NCBI GenBank assembly: GCA_963736695.1
Contig: CAVTPU010000004.1
Location: 620,001-684,000, forward strand
Origin: CAVTPU01 sp963736695
Lineage (GTDB): Bacteria > Actinomycetota > Actinomycetes > Mycobacteriales > Micromonosporaceae
Reading direction: 5' to 3'
Length of the DNA: 64,000 nt
Position numbers and translations under genes: made by a program. Below the pieces are notes generated by a model. That model ran no database searches. It had not been told where the DNA came from and saw only the letters and a program-made list of their open reading frames with translations. Shown one piece after another: positions 1 to 9,250 of the stretch. Numbering within the stretch: position 1 is the first letter of the stretch; each line of letters opens with the position of its first letter.

Positions 1-1
1 C

Positions 2-628
2 TACTTGTCCCAGTCTCGCAGCTCACTCGTAGCCATTGCCGTTCTCGCAGTTCTATTCATTGTCCAGCGGGGGGGAGCCGACCAGATCTTTGGTAGCAAG
101 CTTCTACATGCAGGACTATTCATAGCCGGGATCGCCGCTATTCTCAGCTCGGACGTCAACCCTCGAATGAGTGAGGGAGGAGTGGACGGCAGCGTTGACG
201 GACGCATAACTGGAATTTGGCAACCATTATGGGAGCATATGGGCAATCATCCCGTCGCCCTCCTGCTCGGTGTGGCGCCGGCGGACTGGGCACCTTCGGT
301 CGCGCTACGCACTTTCCTGGCACACAACATGATCGTTCAGTCTGGCTCGACTTCGCCTCCTGGCGCCGTTGCCCTTTGCGTGGCGTTAATTGCAACCGTA
401 TGCAACGCCCATCGGGCCCGGACCACGCCTCACGCCTCTCCATCAATGACGTTGCACGCGAATCTCGCGATCAACTGCACTGTCTGGATCACAACCGCCG
501 GGCTCGTACAGGACTCGTTTACTGCTGTGACGTCATCACATCTCCTGATGCTTGCAGTCGGACTCCACATTGGGCATATGGCGATGCTCAAGCACAGGTC
601 GCCTCGTCTCGGTCAAGGGACCCTGTAA
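2..628 (+). CDS. O-antigen ligase/polymerase-like membrane protein (Wzy/WaaL type), 5' truncated by window edge
   Basis: The reading frame is open to the left edge, so only the C-terminal ~208 residues are present. Visible hydrophobic segments include an N-terminal stretch (SLVAIAVLAVLFIV), AGLFIAGIAAIL, a mid segment after the HNMIVQSG motif (GAVALCVALIATV) and a C-terminal helix. The short motif FLAHNMIVQSG followed by a glycine/alanine-rich membrane helix resembles the periplasmic loop and last helices of Wzy_C/O-antigen ligase proteins. It is read in the opposite direction to the other sugar-locus genes. Base composition is lower in G+C than the housekeeping genes to the right, like the rest of the locus. 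A generic polytopic membrane protein cannot be excluded because the N-terminal half is missing. Confidence 0.6.
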   Translation, partial: YLSQSRSSLVAIAVLAVLFIVQRGGADQIFGSKLLHAGLFIAGIAAILSSDVNPRMSEGGVDGSVDGRITGIWQPLWEHMGNHPVALLLGVAPADWAPSVALRTFLAHNMIVQSGSTSPPGAVALCVALIATVCNAHRARTTPHASPSMTLHANLAINCTVWITTAGLVQDSFTAVTSSHLLMLAVGLHIGHMAMLKHRSPRLGQGTL

Positions 629-729
629 GAAACCTGGCTGGTGTGTACGGCTGGAAACAAGCCTTCGACGAACTCGAGATGTTCTTTCCGCGCCGTATCC
701 CCGTCGAAGTCTACTGGCTAATCCAGATA

Positions 730-1110
730 GGACGTTGCACAGGAGTTCGGAAGGCTTCTCAGCGTAGGCGCTAAGCCGGCCCGACACGCGACCCTGCACA
801 CCGCGTTGGGTCTGCAGCCGAGCTTCCAACGTGTCGGCCTTCCGGTCCGCCAGTACTTCGATACGTGCACCAGTCCCCACCGCGAAGCCAACAATGCCCT
901 GGCGCCGGCTCTGCCGGCCAGTCCCTTGACCACAGCGCCGATCTGACTGGCCAACCGAACAGTGCGACGCTGGTAGCGTTCCACGACCCCAGGTGTCTGC
1001 TCACGAAACGTCCGCACACAGACAACGTCGGACACACCGGACGACGTCCCCGACACCCGGACCACAAGTCGCGGGCATCCACCGCGACGTCAGCGACGAG
1101 CCTGGCGCTC
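730..1110 (-). pseudogene. ISL3-family transposase remnant
   Basis: Three minus-strand frames each carry pieces of one ISL3 transposase in the expected order. The first has ARLVADVAVDARDL, the second VCVRTFREQTPGVVERYQRR followed by KGLAGRAGARALL, and the third GARIEVLADRKADTLEARL followed by SGRLSAYAE. In intact ISL3 proteins these correspond to the region after the N-terminal zinc finger, the 'RTFAEQVPG' segment and the start of the DDE domain. The N-terminus, most of the catalytic core and all flanking inverted repeats are missing, and at least two frameshifts plus an internal deletion are needed to connect the pieces. It is a decayed element between the Wzy-like gene and the glycosyltransferase operon. 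Confidence 0.7.
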
Positions 1111-1114
1111 TTGG

Positions 1115-2284
1115 TTACAGTAGGATTGCGCGAGCCTGACCAGCGTAATTGCCCGGTTCGAACTCCGCTGTCGCCCACTCTCTCGCCTGTTCACTCATCC
1201 GCTTGAGCCGCTCCGAATCATCGAGCATCCACCTAAGCACGGACTCCAATGCGGCCGAGGACTGGTCGACTGGAGCGACACCTGTAACTCCTTGGCGATA
1301 TGCGTCCGTGCACCCACCAAAGGCAGGAGCGACAACCGGAGTGCCCGCGAGCTGGGCCTCGGCCAACACTAGTCCAAATCCTTCGCCGGCACGCACTGGT
1401 CGTCGCTGAAGACGAGTCGCGAGTACGAATACATCGGCGTTGGCGAATTGCACCGCCAGTTCGTTGTCCGCAAGATTCTCGTGCAGCTCGCAGAATTCGA
1501 ACCTCGTGAGGAGCTCCCGCAGCTCGGAAGGGGCCGAGCCGCTACCACAGATGACTAGGCGCACGTCTGATCGTTCGATAGAGGCCAATGCATCAAGAAT
1601 CTCCGGAAGTCCCTTTCTCGCCACGCCTGCAGTCGAAATGCCGTCATAACCCGCCTTTGACATCCTTCAACTACAGTCGGCTTCACGCTACTCAGCATCT
1701 GATACCACGGCAGCGCAAGGCCTGGCGAAAGCACTCCAGCCGGCGCGACGGGATACAAGGATCCAGCGCTAAACGCGACTCACCGCCACGGGGCGCACCC
1801 TCCGACTTCGTAGCATGTAAAGGATGACCCTACGAGCAAGTCCTGGTGCCCAGATCTCGTTTCCGTGCAACACGACTGTGATTGGTAGAGACGGTTTTTT
1901 GCGGGTGACCCACAAGGCCAGTGGAAGCATATTGACATATGTCAGGACCAGCCTGTCAGCACCACTGCCCTCAACCTGATGAAGCACATCCCTCCAGAAC
2001 TTGCGATGCCGGAAGCACTGGGCCCAAATCGCTTGAAGCACTCGCCCTGTTGGCCGGTCCCGCAAGCCATTCAGAATTCCGTCAAAGAGGTCAAGCCGAC
2101 ATCTTAGCTCTCCGCTGCTCCGAAGAATCGATTCAATAGTTGCCGTATAACGCTCGATACCACCACCAAGCCCACGGGTAGGGCTAATGAGGACCGCTGC
2201 CAGCTTCTGGCATGAGGCGAGGTTCTTGACTTTGGCAGGCCCCTCACCATCACTTCGAACTCCGCATCCCGACAAAACAGACAT
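1115..2284 (-). pseudogene. Family 4 glycosyltransferase, frameshifted twice
   Basis: The gene spans three frames. The N-terminal piece (about 2284-1772) begins the GT-B fold with SPTRGLGGGIERYT and ends at VRPVAVSR. The middle piece (about 1770-1620) carries YPVAPAGVLSPGL and FRLQAWRE. The C-terminal piece (about 1620-1115) carries KGLPEILDAL, LVICGSGSAPSELREL, the FANADVFVLAT segment and the EGFGLVLAEAQLAGTPVV signature of GT4 donor-binding domains. Joined, they give a normal-length GT4 enzyme of the 'RLxxWRxKGLPEIL' type that would transfer a nucleotide-activated sugar during polysaccharide assembly. Single-base changes near 1770 and 1620 would restore the frame. It is last in the minus-strand operon after the methyltransferase. 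ATG at 2284 is the likely start; an upstream TTG at 2293 is also in frame. Confidence 0.7.
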
Positions 2285-2289
2285 AAAAA

Positions 2290-3144
2290 TCAACCTTGCT
2301 TACGCCAGAACGCTCCAGCACCATCGATCATGGCTATTTCTTCTTCAATTCGGTGCAACTTGCGATAGTCCGTCACCGCGCGCTGACAGCCAACTAGGGG
2401 CCCATAGTCGTCAACTATACAAAAGCCGCCGACCGAGAGTTTTGGATAGAGTGCGTCAAGGGCATCCATAGTCGACTCATACATATCACCGTCGAGCCTG
2501 AGGACTGACAGTGACTTAATGGGAGCCGACCTCAGCGTGTCACGGAACCAACCTGGAAGGAAGTGGACTCGGTCATCGAGAAAACCATAGCGCCGAAAGT
2601 TGCTTTGGACCTGTTCCAAGCTGACACACAAAGCATCTTCTTGGTGCAGTTGATCGCCGTAGTCATCTGGATACTGCTTTGGATCCGGCTTTGGAAGTCC
2701 CTGAAATGAATCGGCAACAAACACTCGGCGGGAGCGATCCCCATATGCCTCGAGAATCGCCCGCATATAGATAACTGCACCGCCCCGCCACACTCCGGTT
2801 TCGATGAGGTCACCCGGGACCTCATCGAGAAGTACCTGCTCAACACACGAACGAAGATTGTTCATACGTCGCAGGCCGATCATGGACTCGGCCCGTGCTG
2901 GCCAATCCAGGCCATTCTCCCGGGCACTGTAACTATATGGCCGTTTGCGAATTATTTCGAAGCCAGCCTTGCGGAGGACTCTACACGCCCTATGAGCCAT
3001 ACGTTTCGACCAATGATGGCGACACGTCGTATTCAGCCCGATGATCTGATCACCATCCTCGAAGAGCGCGCCTGTGAGCGCATCCCGTAGAAGATCCAGA
3101 TATTTTTCCGTATTGTCGTTGATGACTCTTGTCGTAGTTGTCAT
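2290..3144 (-). CDS. TylF/MycF-type O-methyltransferase
   Basis: The protein looks like a SAM-dependent methyltransferase of the macrocin-O-methyltransferase family (TylF), which methylates sugar hydroxyls. Visible motifs are GDLIETGVWRGGAVIYM (SAM-binding loop), RVFVADSFQGLPKPD, and LRLDGDMYESTMDAL followed by LYPKLSVGGFCIVDDYG, in the usual order. Length (284 aa) fits the family. I chose the ATG at 3144 because AAGGAAG lies five bases upstream; an in-frame ATG at 3228 overlaps the stop of the preceding gene (ATGA) and would add 28 residues of unlikely composition. The neighbours are glycosyltransferases, so a role decorating a surface-polysaccharide sugar is inferred. Confidence 0.82.
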   Translation of the reverse strand: MTTTTRVINDNTEKYLDLLRDALTGALFEDGDQIIGLNTTCRHHWSKRMAHRACRVLRKAGFEIIRKRPYSYSARENGLDWPARAESMIGLRRMNNLRSCVEQVLLDEVPGDLIETGVWRGGAVIYMRAILEAYGDRSRRVFVADSFQGLPKPDPKQYPDDYGDQLHQEDALCVSLEQVQSNFRRYGFLDDRVHFLPGWFRDTLRSAPIKSLSVLRLDGDMYESTMDALDALYPKLSVGGFCIVDDYGPLVGCQRAVTDYRKLHRIEEEIAMIDGAGAFWRKQG

Positions 3145-3224
3145 CGATCTTCCTTTCTCGCCCTCGTCGAACCAACAGACTCTGCGAACTTGCCGGTCCG
3201 CATCCCGTGATGGCTGGCCCGACT

Positions 3225-4469
3225 TCATAGGTTGGTTAGAAATGTTCCAAGACGCTCTGCATGGTTGCGGAAGTCGAAGGACGATAACGCCCGGTCACGT
3301 GCTGCAAGTCGCATAGCGGCACGCTGACTCGCGCCCAATGTCAAGGCTCGTCGCAAGCTTTCTGCAAAGTCATCAACTCGATGCCCCGGACAGATCAATC
3401 CCTCCGCTCCGTCGCTCATATACTCGCCCATGTCGCCAGTGATATTGGTAATCACCGGTGTTCCATTGGCTAGACTTTCACAGAACTTCGTGGAAAAGCC
3501 CGCCCGGGCTAAGCGTGTGGGCCGACGTAAGATGAGACTGAAGTCAGCCTGTTGCAGCATGCGCGGCACGTCGGCGTGAGGAAGCTTGTTCATCACACGA
3601 ATTCCTGGAGGCAATTCCTTGCTACCGAACAGTTCAGCAACGACGCCTGGACTCGGTCCGTAGATTCTGAAGTCAAGTCGGCCGCCCTCTCGCGCCACGA
3701 TTGCCACCGCCCTGATCATGTCACCAAGCAGCTCCTTCCAGCCTGCCTTTCGTCCAGGATTGCCGAAATAGACCAGCTGAAGCGGCCACATCTCTCGCGT
3801 AACCGGACTTTCATTGATCGTGATTTGCTCGACATCAAACATCATTGGGACACGAAGAACCCGACAGCCCCGCCGGTGGAAGTGGCCCTCAAGAAACGAC
3901 GTGATCGCGATTATTCCGTCAAAGCGAGGGTAATAGCGGCGCAGGGCAAGCTGATTGCACGCGTGACTCGGACCGAAGTAGCCTCCCCGAAAATACCGCC
4001 CATCAGGCCAGTCGATGACATCCCCGACAAGGGGCACGCAATTGCGTCGACACCACTCTTGGAGCCGGATTGCATATTGAAGGCTCTCTGCGAAAATCAC
4101 AACACACTCGGGTTTCGTAGGCTGACAATCAAGCCAAGCAACAGCTCGCTCCCCTCTGCTCATCCAGCGGGTGAGCTCCCCTCGAATGGTGCTTGTTCGC
4201 CTTCGCGCCTCGCCGAGGCCTAGGAAAGAGATCCGCCCAGGTCCTTCAACCTCGTTTAGCGTCGACCGCACGCTGCAAGGCGAAGCGCCGCTCACGATCA
4301 CTACGTCAAGACCGAATCTCGCGAGAGCATGGGAAACTCCGTTGATTCGATGGTGTTCCCCCCATTCGTTCTGCAAAAATGCAGGCGGCGAGACGTATGC
4401 AACCCAGCCCCGAGCTGCTCCTATCGTCGGAGCCTCGACGGACGTGACCTCTGACTTTTGACTTGCCAC
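3225..4469 (-). CDS. Family 4-type glycosyltransferase
   Basis: A 414-residue GT-B-fold enzyme. The N-terminal domain begins WVAYVSPPAFLQNEWGEHHR and the C-terminal domain carries LQLVYFGNPGRKAG, FRIYGPSPGVV, VMNKLPHADVPRMLQQADFS and FCESLANGTPVITN, the pattern of GT4 nucleotide-sugar binding. It probably adds one sugar to a lipid-linked repeat unit at the cytoplasmic face of the membrane. The GTG start shares one base with the stop of the flippase gene upstream, and the stop overlaps an upstream in-frame ATG of the methyltransferase gene, so translational coupling within an operon is likely. The specific donor and linkage cannot be read from the sequence. Confidence 0.82.
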   Translation of the reverse strand: MASQKSEVTSVEAPTIGAARGWVAYVSPPAFLQNEWGEHHRINGVSHALARFGLDVVIVSGASPCSVRSTLNEVEGPGRISFLGLGEARRRTSTIRGELTRWMSRGERAVAWLDCQPTKPECVVIFAESLQYAIRLQEWCRRNCVPLVGDVIDWPDGRYFRGGYFGPSHACNQLALRRYYPRFDGIIAITSFLEGHFHRRGCRVLRVPMMFDVEQITINESPVTREMWPLQLVYFGNPGRKAGWKELLGDMIRAVAIVAREGGRLDFRIYGPSPGVVAELFGSKELPPGIRVMNKLPHADVPRMLQQADFSLILRRPTRLARAGFSTKFCESLANGTPVITNITGDMGEYMSDGAEGLICPGHRVDDFAESLRRALTLGASQRAAMRLAARDRALSSFDFRNHAERLGTFLTNL

Positions 4470-5887
4470 TAGTCCTGCCCCTCGCTCGCCGCGACCCAGG
4501 TCGGCGAGCCGTAAACTCGCGTCTGAGTCTGCGGAGCCGTCGAAATTGATTTGGCCAACACTCGGTGATATCCGATCATCACCGCCGGCAAGACGGTCAT
4601 GAGATATAGGCCGGACCCGATGTATGGCACCGAACTAATACCGAAATAGCGGGCTCCATACCATTTAGCGGGAACGGAGACACACAGAAATGCCGTCCAC
4701 CCTAACAACTGCGGACCCACGACCCCGGCCGAGAACTGGACCGTTGCCATTGACGACGCAAACGCAAAGATGGTGTACCAGAGCCCAAAACCGACCAACA
4801 GACGTAGGTCACTCTCCACCCTATGACTAGTCCATTCGCCAAGTAGGCGGTGGCCAGAGAAGATCAGGGCTACCGACAACAGAAAAACTGTACTTGTCAG
4901 TATGAGTGTCATCCGCCGCGTTGTATTCCGAACCCAGGCTATGTTGCCGGCGGTTAGTGCGGCCCCGTTCGCAGGCCACAAAGCGAGGGCAAGAACCGAT
5001 ATCAACGCTCCCAAAAGCGCAAACAGCTTCGCAGGCACCGCAAAGTTCGTAACTGCTTGGAGACTGAGCGCATGTGCAATGATGAATGCATCTGAGCTTA
5101 GTGCTGCTGCAGCAGCGACGTTCAAACTCAGAAACAGCATGCTGAGCGGAAATAGCTGGCGAATTGTCAACCAGCCAACACGTCCGATTCGCGGAGACAT
5201 GTTGGGCATTTTCCGGGTAAAGAACCAGATATTATTGAGGCAACTAACAATAACAGGACCAACGACGCTAGCAGCGACGACTGTAACGGCCGACATCTTT
5301 AAGTATATGGAACCGAGTACCATCGGGACCGATGAGACAGCGCCAGCCATCTGCCAGAGATTGCTACGAGTCACCTGCTGATACGCATACTGAACACGCC
5401 CAACGAGGGACAGCGGCAGGCTGACTGCATATGCGGTTATACAAATCAGAGACATGGCGCGCGCACGGGACTCGGTCACGTCGCCGGCGACGTTGAACAG
5501 CGTCGACCAGACAATCTCGCTGGAGAGTAGCCAGACGGCACCGCACGTGCCAACCGCGACCATTACAAGTGCAAAGTAGGCACTTGAAATGTACCGTTGA
5601 GCCTTATCAGTGTCGCCTTCCGAATAGCAGGGTATTAGCAATGTCAGCAGGCTACTTCCAAGTCCAAGATCCGCAAATGTTGCCATCGCTATGAGTGCAA
5701 CTATGGCAGCCCACAATCCATAAGTCTCCGGTCCAAGATAAGCGAGCATCGGCGGAATGAGCACGACAGGAACAATAAGGCCGATCCCTCGACTAAGAAT
5801 GGCTCCCACAATCGTCTGGCTAAGACGACGAGGCCAGGCGAACCAGGAAACGGATGTCGTGGCTTCTATTAGCCGAGGCTCTGCCAT
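4469..5887 (-). CDS. Wzx-like polysaccharide flippase (MOP superfamily)
   Basis: A 472-residue polytopic protein with about 12-14 hydrophobic segments, for example IGLIVPVVLIPPMLAYLG near the N-terminus and FALLGALISVLALALWP in the middle. The opening 'LSQTIVGAILSRGIGLIVPVVLIPPML' region (cited here only as a pattern) and YGLWAAIVALIAMATFADLGLG are typical of RfbX/Wzx exporters, which flip undecaprenyl-diphosphate-linked repeat units across the membrane. Length matches the family. It sits between the UDP-sugar enzymes upstream and two glycosyltransferases downstream, and shares one base with the next gene. Together with the Wzy-like fragment at the left edge it suggests a Wzx/Wzy-dependent pathway. 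Confidence 0.85.
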   Translation of the reverse strand: MAEPRLIEATTSVSWFAWPRRLSQTIVGAILSRGIGLIVPVVLIPPMLAYLGPETYGLWAAIVALIAMATFADLGLGSSLLTLLIPCYSEGDTDKAQRYISSAYFALVMVAVGTCGAVWLLSSEIVWSTLFNVAGDVTESRARAMSLICITAYAVSLPLSLVGRVQYAYQQVTRSNLWQMAGAVSSVPMVLGSIYLKMSAVTVVAASVVGPVIVSCLNNIWFFTRKMPNMSPRIGRVGWLTIRQLFPLSMLFLSLNVAAAAALSSDAFIIAHALSLQAVTNFAVPAKLFALLGALISVLALALWPANGAALTAGNIAWVRNTTRRMTLILTSTVFLLSVALIFSGHRLLGEWTSHRVESDLRLLVGFGLWYTIFAFASSMATVQFSAGVVGPQLLGWTAFLCVSVPAKWYGARYFGISSVPYIGSGLYLMTVLPAVMIGYHRVLAKSISTAPQTQTRVYGSPTWVAASEGQD

Positions 5888-5951
5888 GAAAACCTCACTC
5901 GACCGGACTTTCTCTAACCGCTTTTCTCGATTGCCTCATGTCAAAGTGACC

Positions 5952-7199
5952 TCATGTCCGCGCAGCAGGAACTTCTGCTAAATCGACGTCATCAATCGGC
6001 GCCGGCCGCGACCGCGGCCGCCCTGTCAGCCTGTCTGCAGAATTCTTCGTCCTCGGAGGCCGCAGATGACGCTCAGGAAGTCTGATCCCCGCCCACTCAT
6101 GGTGGCGGCGTACTGTGGAGTGAATGAAGTCAACTACCCGCCGTGACGTGTCGACAATCCGATAGTCCTCAGGGCAGGGCACACTGCCTTCTGCGTATTG
6201 GTCGATCGCGACAGCAACAGCCTCCGTGACCCCCTCAGGATCCAGCCCGGTCATGATAATTGTTCCGGTATCCAACGCCTCTGGGCGCTCAATGGAGTCG
6301 CGTAGAGTGACTGCAGGAAATCCGAGAATAGCGGCTTCTTCGCTCACCGTCCCGCTGTCGGAGAGCGTGCAGCACGCGTTCATCTGAAGCCGTGCGTAGT
6401 CAGGAAGGCCGAATGGTTCATGAAAGATGATTCCCTCGAGCGCATCGTGGCTGAACGCTAGTTGTTCGAGACGTTTCCGAGTGCGTGGATGCGTGGTGAC
6501 GATGATCGGCAGTCCCCATCTATCACGAACCTGCCGTAGACACATCAACATACTCCTGAGACGACGCACGTCGTCGACATTCTCCTCACGATGGGCGCTG
6601 GCCAGAAAATAGTTTCCCGGAGTTAGTGCCATCCGTTCAAGCACGTTACTTGCATCGATCTTTGAACGGTAATACGTTAGTACCTCCCGCATCGGAGATC
6701 CAGTATGGAGAATTCGGCGCGGATGAATTCCTTCGCTCAGTAAGTTTCGTCGGGCATGTTCCGAATACACCAGATTGAAGTCGCTGATGTGGTCAACAAG
6801 CCTACGGTTGGTTTCCTCCGGCACGTTTTGATCGAAACACCGGTTGCCGGCCTCCATATGATAGACAGGCACTTTCAGACGACGAGCCATCAATGCTGCG
6901 ATGGCACTATTGGTATCGCCGAGCACCAGCACCGCATCGGGTTCTACTTCGGCAATCATCTCCTCGATACCGAGGAGTACGCCACTTAGGGCGCGACCCA
7001 ACGAGGACGAGTCAACTCCCAGATAGTGGTCGGGAGGTCGTAGATTCAACTCGTCGAAAAACACATCGCTTAATAGTGGATCAGCGTTCTGTCCCGTATG
7101 CACAAGAACATGCTTCATAGTTCGTTCAAGACGATCGACTACTCGGGACAACCGAATGATTTCTGGCCTTGTTCCGACCACTGTCATCACGCGGATCAT
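5952..7199 (-). CDS. Non-hydrolysing UDP-N-acetyl sugar 2-epimerase, FnlC/WbvD-like
   Basis: A 415-residue WecB-fold enzyme. The start VMTVVGTRPEIIRLSRV, then HTGQNADPLLSDVFFDEL, VLVLGDTNSAIAALMARR and VYHMEAGNRCFDQNVPEETN, is closer to the branch that acts on UDP-2-acetamido-2,6-dideoxy-L-hexoses (FnlC/CapG for L-FucNAc, WbvD for L-QuiNAc) than to ordinary WecB; the NRCFDQ-VPEETN string is the clearest marker. The C-terminal half carries FHEPFGLPDYARLQ and LSDSGTVSEEAAILG, expected for the active-site cleft. Its ATG overlaps the stop of the reductase gene upstream (ATGA), so the two are probably made together. The C-terminal ~40 residues are an Arg/Pro-rich extension. Confidence 0.85.
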   Translation of the reverse strand: MIRVMTVVGTRPEIIRLSRVVDRLERTMKHVLVHTGQNADPLLSDVFFDELNLRPPDHYLGVDSSSLGRALSGVLLGIEEMIAEVEPDAVLVLGDTNSAIAALMARRLKVPVYHMEAGNRCFDQNVPEETNRRLVDHISDFNLVYSEHARRNLLSEGIHPRRILHTGSPMREVLTYYRSKIDASNVLERMALTPGNYFLASAHREENVDDVRRLRSMLMCLRQVRDRWGLPIIVTTHPRTRKRLEQLAFSHDALEGIIFHEPFGLPDYARLQMNACCTLSDSGTVSEEAAILGFPAVTLRDSIERPEALDTGTIIMTGLDPEGVTEAVAVAIDQYAEGSVPCPEDYRIVDTSRRVVDFIHSTVRRHHEWAGIRLPERHLRPPRTKNSADRLTGRPRSRPAPIDDVDLAEVPAART

Positions 7200-8101
7200 A
7201 TAGTCATTCCGCCCACGCTTGCCGAACCGACTAGAGGAGATGAGTCGCCACGGAGTTCACGAATCATTTGCTCCCAACCGGGCGGGCAGTATCCGGTTGC
7301 CGCAAAGAAAGCGTCAGCACAAAGCGTTCGATCGCAGACGAAGTCTTCGCAGGGAACAATCTCGCCTGGCCACTGATATATATCAGCAACCAAACGAAGC
7401 AGATCGTACTTATTTATTGGCTGTGATGCTACGTGATATAGACCGACAAGGCTCGGTCTCGGCAATACCACGGACGCAAGTAGTTGTGCCAACTCTCGCG
7501 TAGTTATTCCACTGTAGATCGCCCGAGTGTAGCCCTGGACGTTGGTTGTCTGAGAAAGGAACCATCCAAAGAGTGATCGAGGCGGCCCCAACTCGCGTCC
7601 GACAATTGACGTGCGAAGGGTCAACGCAGGCGGATCGACTACCTCCCCTACCAACTTCGAGCGCCCGTACAGGTCGACTGGATCAGGTTGATCGGTCTCG
7701 ACGTAGTTGCCACGGCGCCCGGAGAAGACACAGTCCGTACTGATGTGCACCGTCCGGATTCCCCGAGCAGTGCATGCCTGAGCGAGGCGATGCGGAAATA
7801 GCGAATTTACCTCGATGACCAGGGCTCGGTTTTGGACGTCAGGACTCTGTTTGATAACACCAATACAATTGACCACCACGTCGGGTTTCAACCCGTCAAG
7901 CAGCTGACAAAGAGAGGCATTGTCTCTGACATCAATATTAGATGTCACGCGGCTGAGCAAATGAGGCGGAAAGGTATGGCCCAACGCCTTGACCGAGCGC
8001 GCTGATCCGTATACCTCAAATTCGTCAATTCGATCTAGCTCGGCCATCAGAGTGTGCCCAAGCATTCCCGTCGCGCCGAGAATCAGTATCCGCGCTCTCA
8101 C
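7196..8101 (-). CDS. RmlD-like NAD(P)-dependent nucleotide-sugar reductase
   Basis: A 301-residue short-chain dehydrogenase with an N-terminal Rossmann motif (ILGATGMLGHTL), VVNCIGVIKQS, the catalytic STDCVF segment and YGRSK (YxxxK), as in RmlD-type reductases. Coupling to an FnlC/WbvD-like 2-epimerase suggests it reduces a UDP-4-keto-6-deoxy-L-HexNAc to UDP-L-RhaNAc or UDP-L-PneNAc before 2-epimerisation. That substrate is an inference from the neighbour; the family also includes dTDP-rhamnose synthesis enzymes. It starts with GTG and is the first intact gene of the minus-strand operon. The expected 4,6-dehydratase/5-epimerase partner is not in the window; upstream lies a decayed IS630 copy. 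Confidence 0.8.
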   Translation of the reverse strand: MRARILILGATGMLGHTLMAELDRIDEFEVYGSARSVKALGHTFPPHLLSRVTSNIDVRDNASLCQLLDGLKPDVVVNCIGVIKQSPDVQNRALVIEVNSLFPHRLAQACTARGIRTVHISTDCVFSGRRGNYVETDQPDPVDLYGRSKLVGEVVDPPALTLRTSIVGRELGPPRSLFGWFLSQTTNVQGYTRAIYSGITTRELAQLLASVVLPRPSLVGLYHVASQPINKYDLLRLVADIYQWPGEIVPCEDFVCDRTLCADAFFAATGYCPPGWEQMIRELRGDSSPLVGSASVGGMTI

Positions 8102-8184
8102 TCCGCCGCCAGGCGTGCTGTTGGGCCGACCAGCCCGAGTTGATGCGTCATGGTCCCTCCTTCTCCTTGCGCCAGCTTGCGATA

Positions 8185-8693
8185 CTACATGCCGTTATCA
8201 GCTGTTACGTCCGGTTTGGCCGTGTAATTAGCCATTTCTCGGGCTTCCGTCACTCGTTCGGGTGATCCCCCTATTAGTTCCGTATGTATGACACAGCATC
8301 CCTGCGCCATTCTTTTATCCGCATTAATGAGTGCCTGAGTGTGAGACCTCGGCCTGGTAATTTTCCTGCCAGTCGGGACTTCGGATCTTGGATTTGGCCG
8401 CATCTTCTCCCGGTCAGGTGCGCGACGAGACGGCCAGCCGCCAGCCCCGTTCCATTTTGGGTTCAGAGCGTCGAGCCCCATGTCGTTGAACGCGTGGATC
8501 ACGTCACGCATGTATCCCTCGTCCACGTGTAGCGGGCCCACGATGTCGCTGATGCACTGGCCTGCCCAGACATAGTCACCACGACCGCTCGACGTAACTC
8601 GGCCGGCTCCTTCGCCGTACGCGTGATGCGCTACCGCTTCTTCCCTTCGGCCATGGACAGTTCCCGCACGAATACCTTTCGATGACGCGCCAT
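8185..8693 (-). pseudogene. IS630-family transposase N-terminal remnant
   Basis: From an ATG at 8693 the minus strand reads MARHRKVFVRELSMAEG, then after frame changes RITRTAKEPAELRRAVVV and LHVDEGYMRDVIHAFNDMG followed by LDALNPKWNGAGGWP. These are the successive parts of the helix-turn-helix domain of IS630-type transposases. The DDE catalytic domain is absent, at least two frameshifts interrupt the reading, and no inverted repeats were found. It lies directly upstream of the reductase gene, next to a broken copy of the DUF4012 gene start, so the two mark an old rearrangement. Confidence 0.75.
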
Positions 8694-8989
8694 CACCACC
8701 TCCTGCCCGATCAACGGGCAGAGGACGAGGTCAGCTACCGGCAGAAGGACGAAATTACCGCGCCAACGTTCCGCGCAGCGTCACTATTGACTTTTGTGCC
8801 TGCAACACACGCGCGTTGCGATCGAGCTACCCATTTGATGGGCATGGCGATGTCATCGGCTTGCTGGGCCACAGATGGGTATGGGACGGCTAAGCGGACG
8901 GATCAGTTGGATCCATCTCACGATCGGACATTGTGTCCGCGCACCAGGGAAAGCGCCGTCCATCTTGGCGAGAGCTTTGGCCGAGGCGT

Positions 8990-9180
8990 CCGGCGACGGG
9001 TGATCGTCCTCGGTGTCGTTGTCACGGTCCTCGCCTCCGAGGGCGTGTGGGTCGGCGTGCGCGGTTTGCCAGTGCGCGAACACGACTCGACACAGTAGCC
9101 CCGAAGAAATGGGGCGGTCGTCCTCACCCCGTTCCGCATGGCGGTGCCGACGGTCGCGACAGCGCACCCGGCGCTCGCCG
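8990..9180 (+). pseudogene. Broken partial duplicate of the DUF4012 gene (13154-14974)
   Basis: The stretch 8996-9080 matches 13207-13305 closely, encoding RRRVIVLGVVVTVLAS and VWVGVRGLPVREH, the membrane anchor of the DUF4012 protein. It then jumps to a copy of about 13566-13665 (CCCCGAAGAA onward to the CGACGGTCGCGACAGCGCA region), so about 260 bases between are deleted. An in-frame stop follows directly after the junction. Both parts differ from the intact gene at scattered positions, so the copy is not very recent. It cannot make a functional protein. Confidence 0.8.
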
Positions 9181-9250
9181 ATTGACTAGCCACACTCGTG
9201 GACTGGCGGTTCCTGCCGGTTCGCCGACGCCAGAGGACGGACTGCCCATG

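Noticed and set aside
1156..1170. GGTTCGAACTCC, a possible tRNA T-arm
   Set aside because: No cloverleaf can be formed around it and it lies inside the glycosyltransferase gene.
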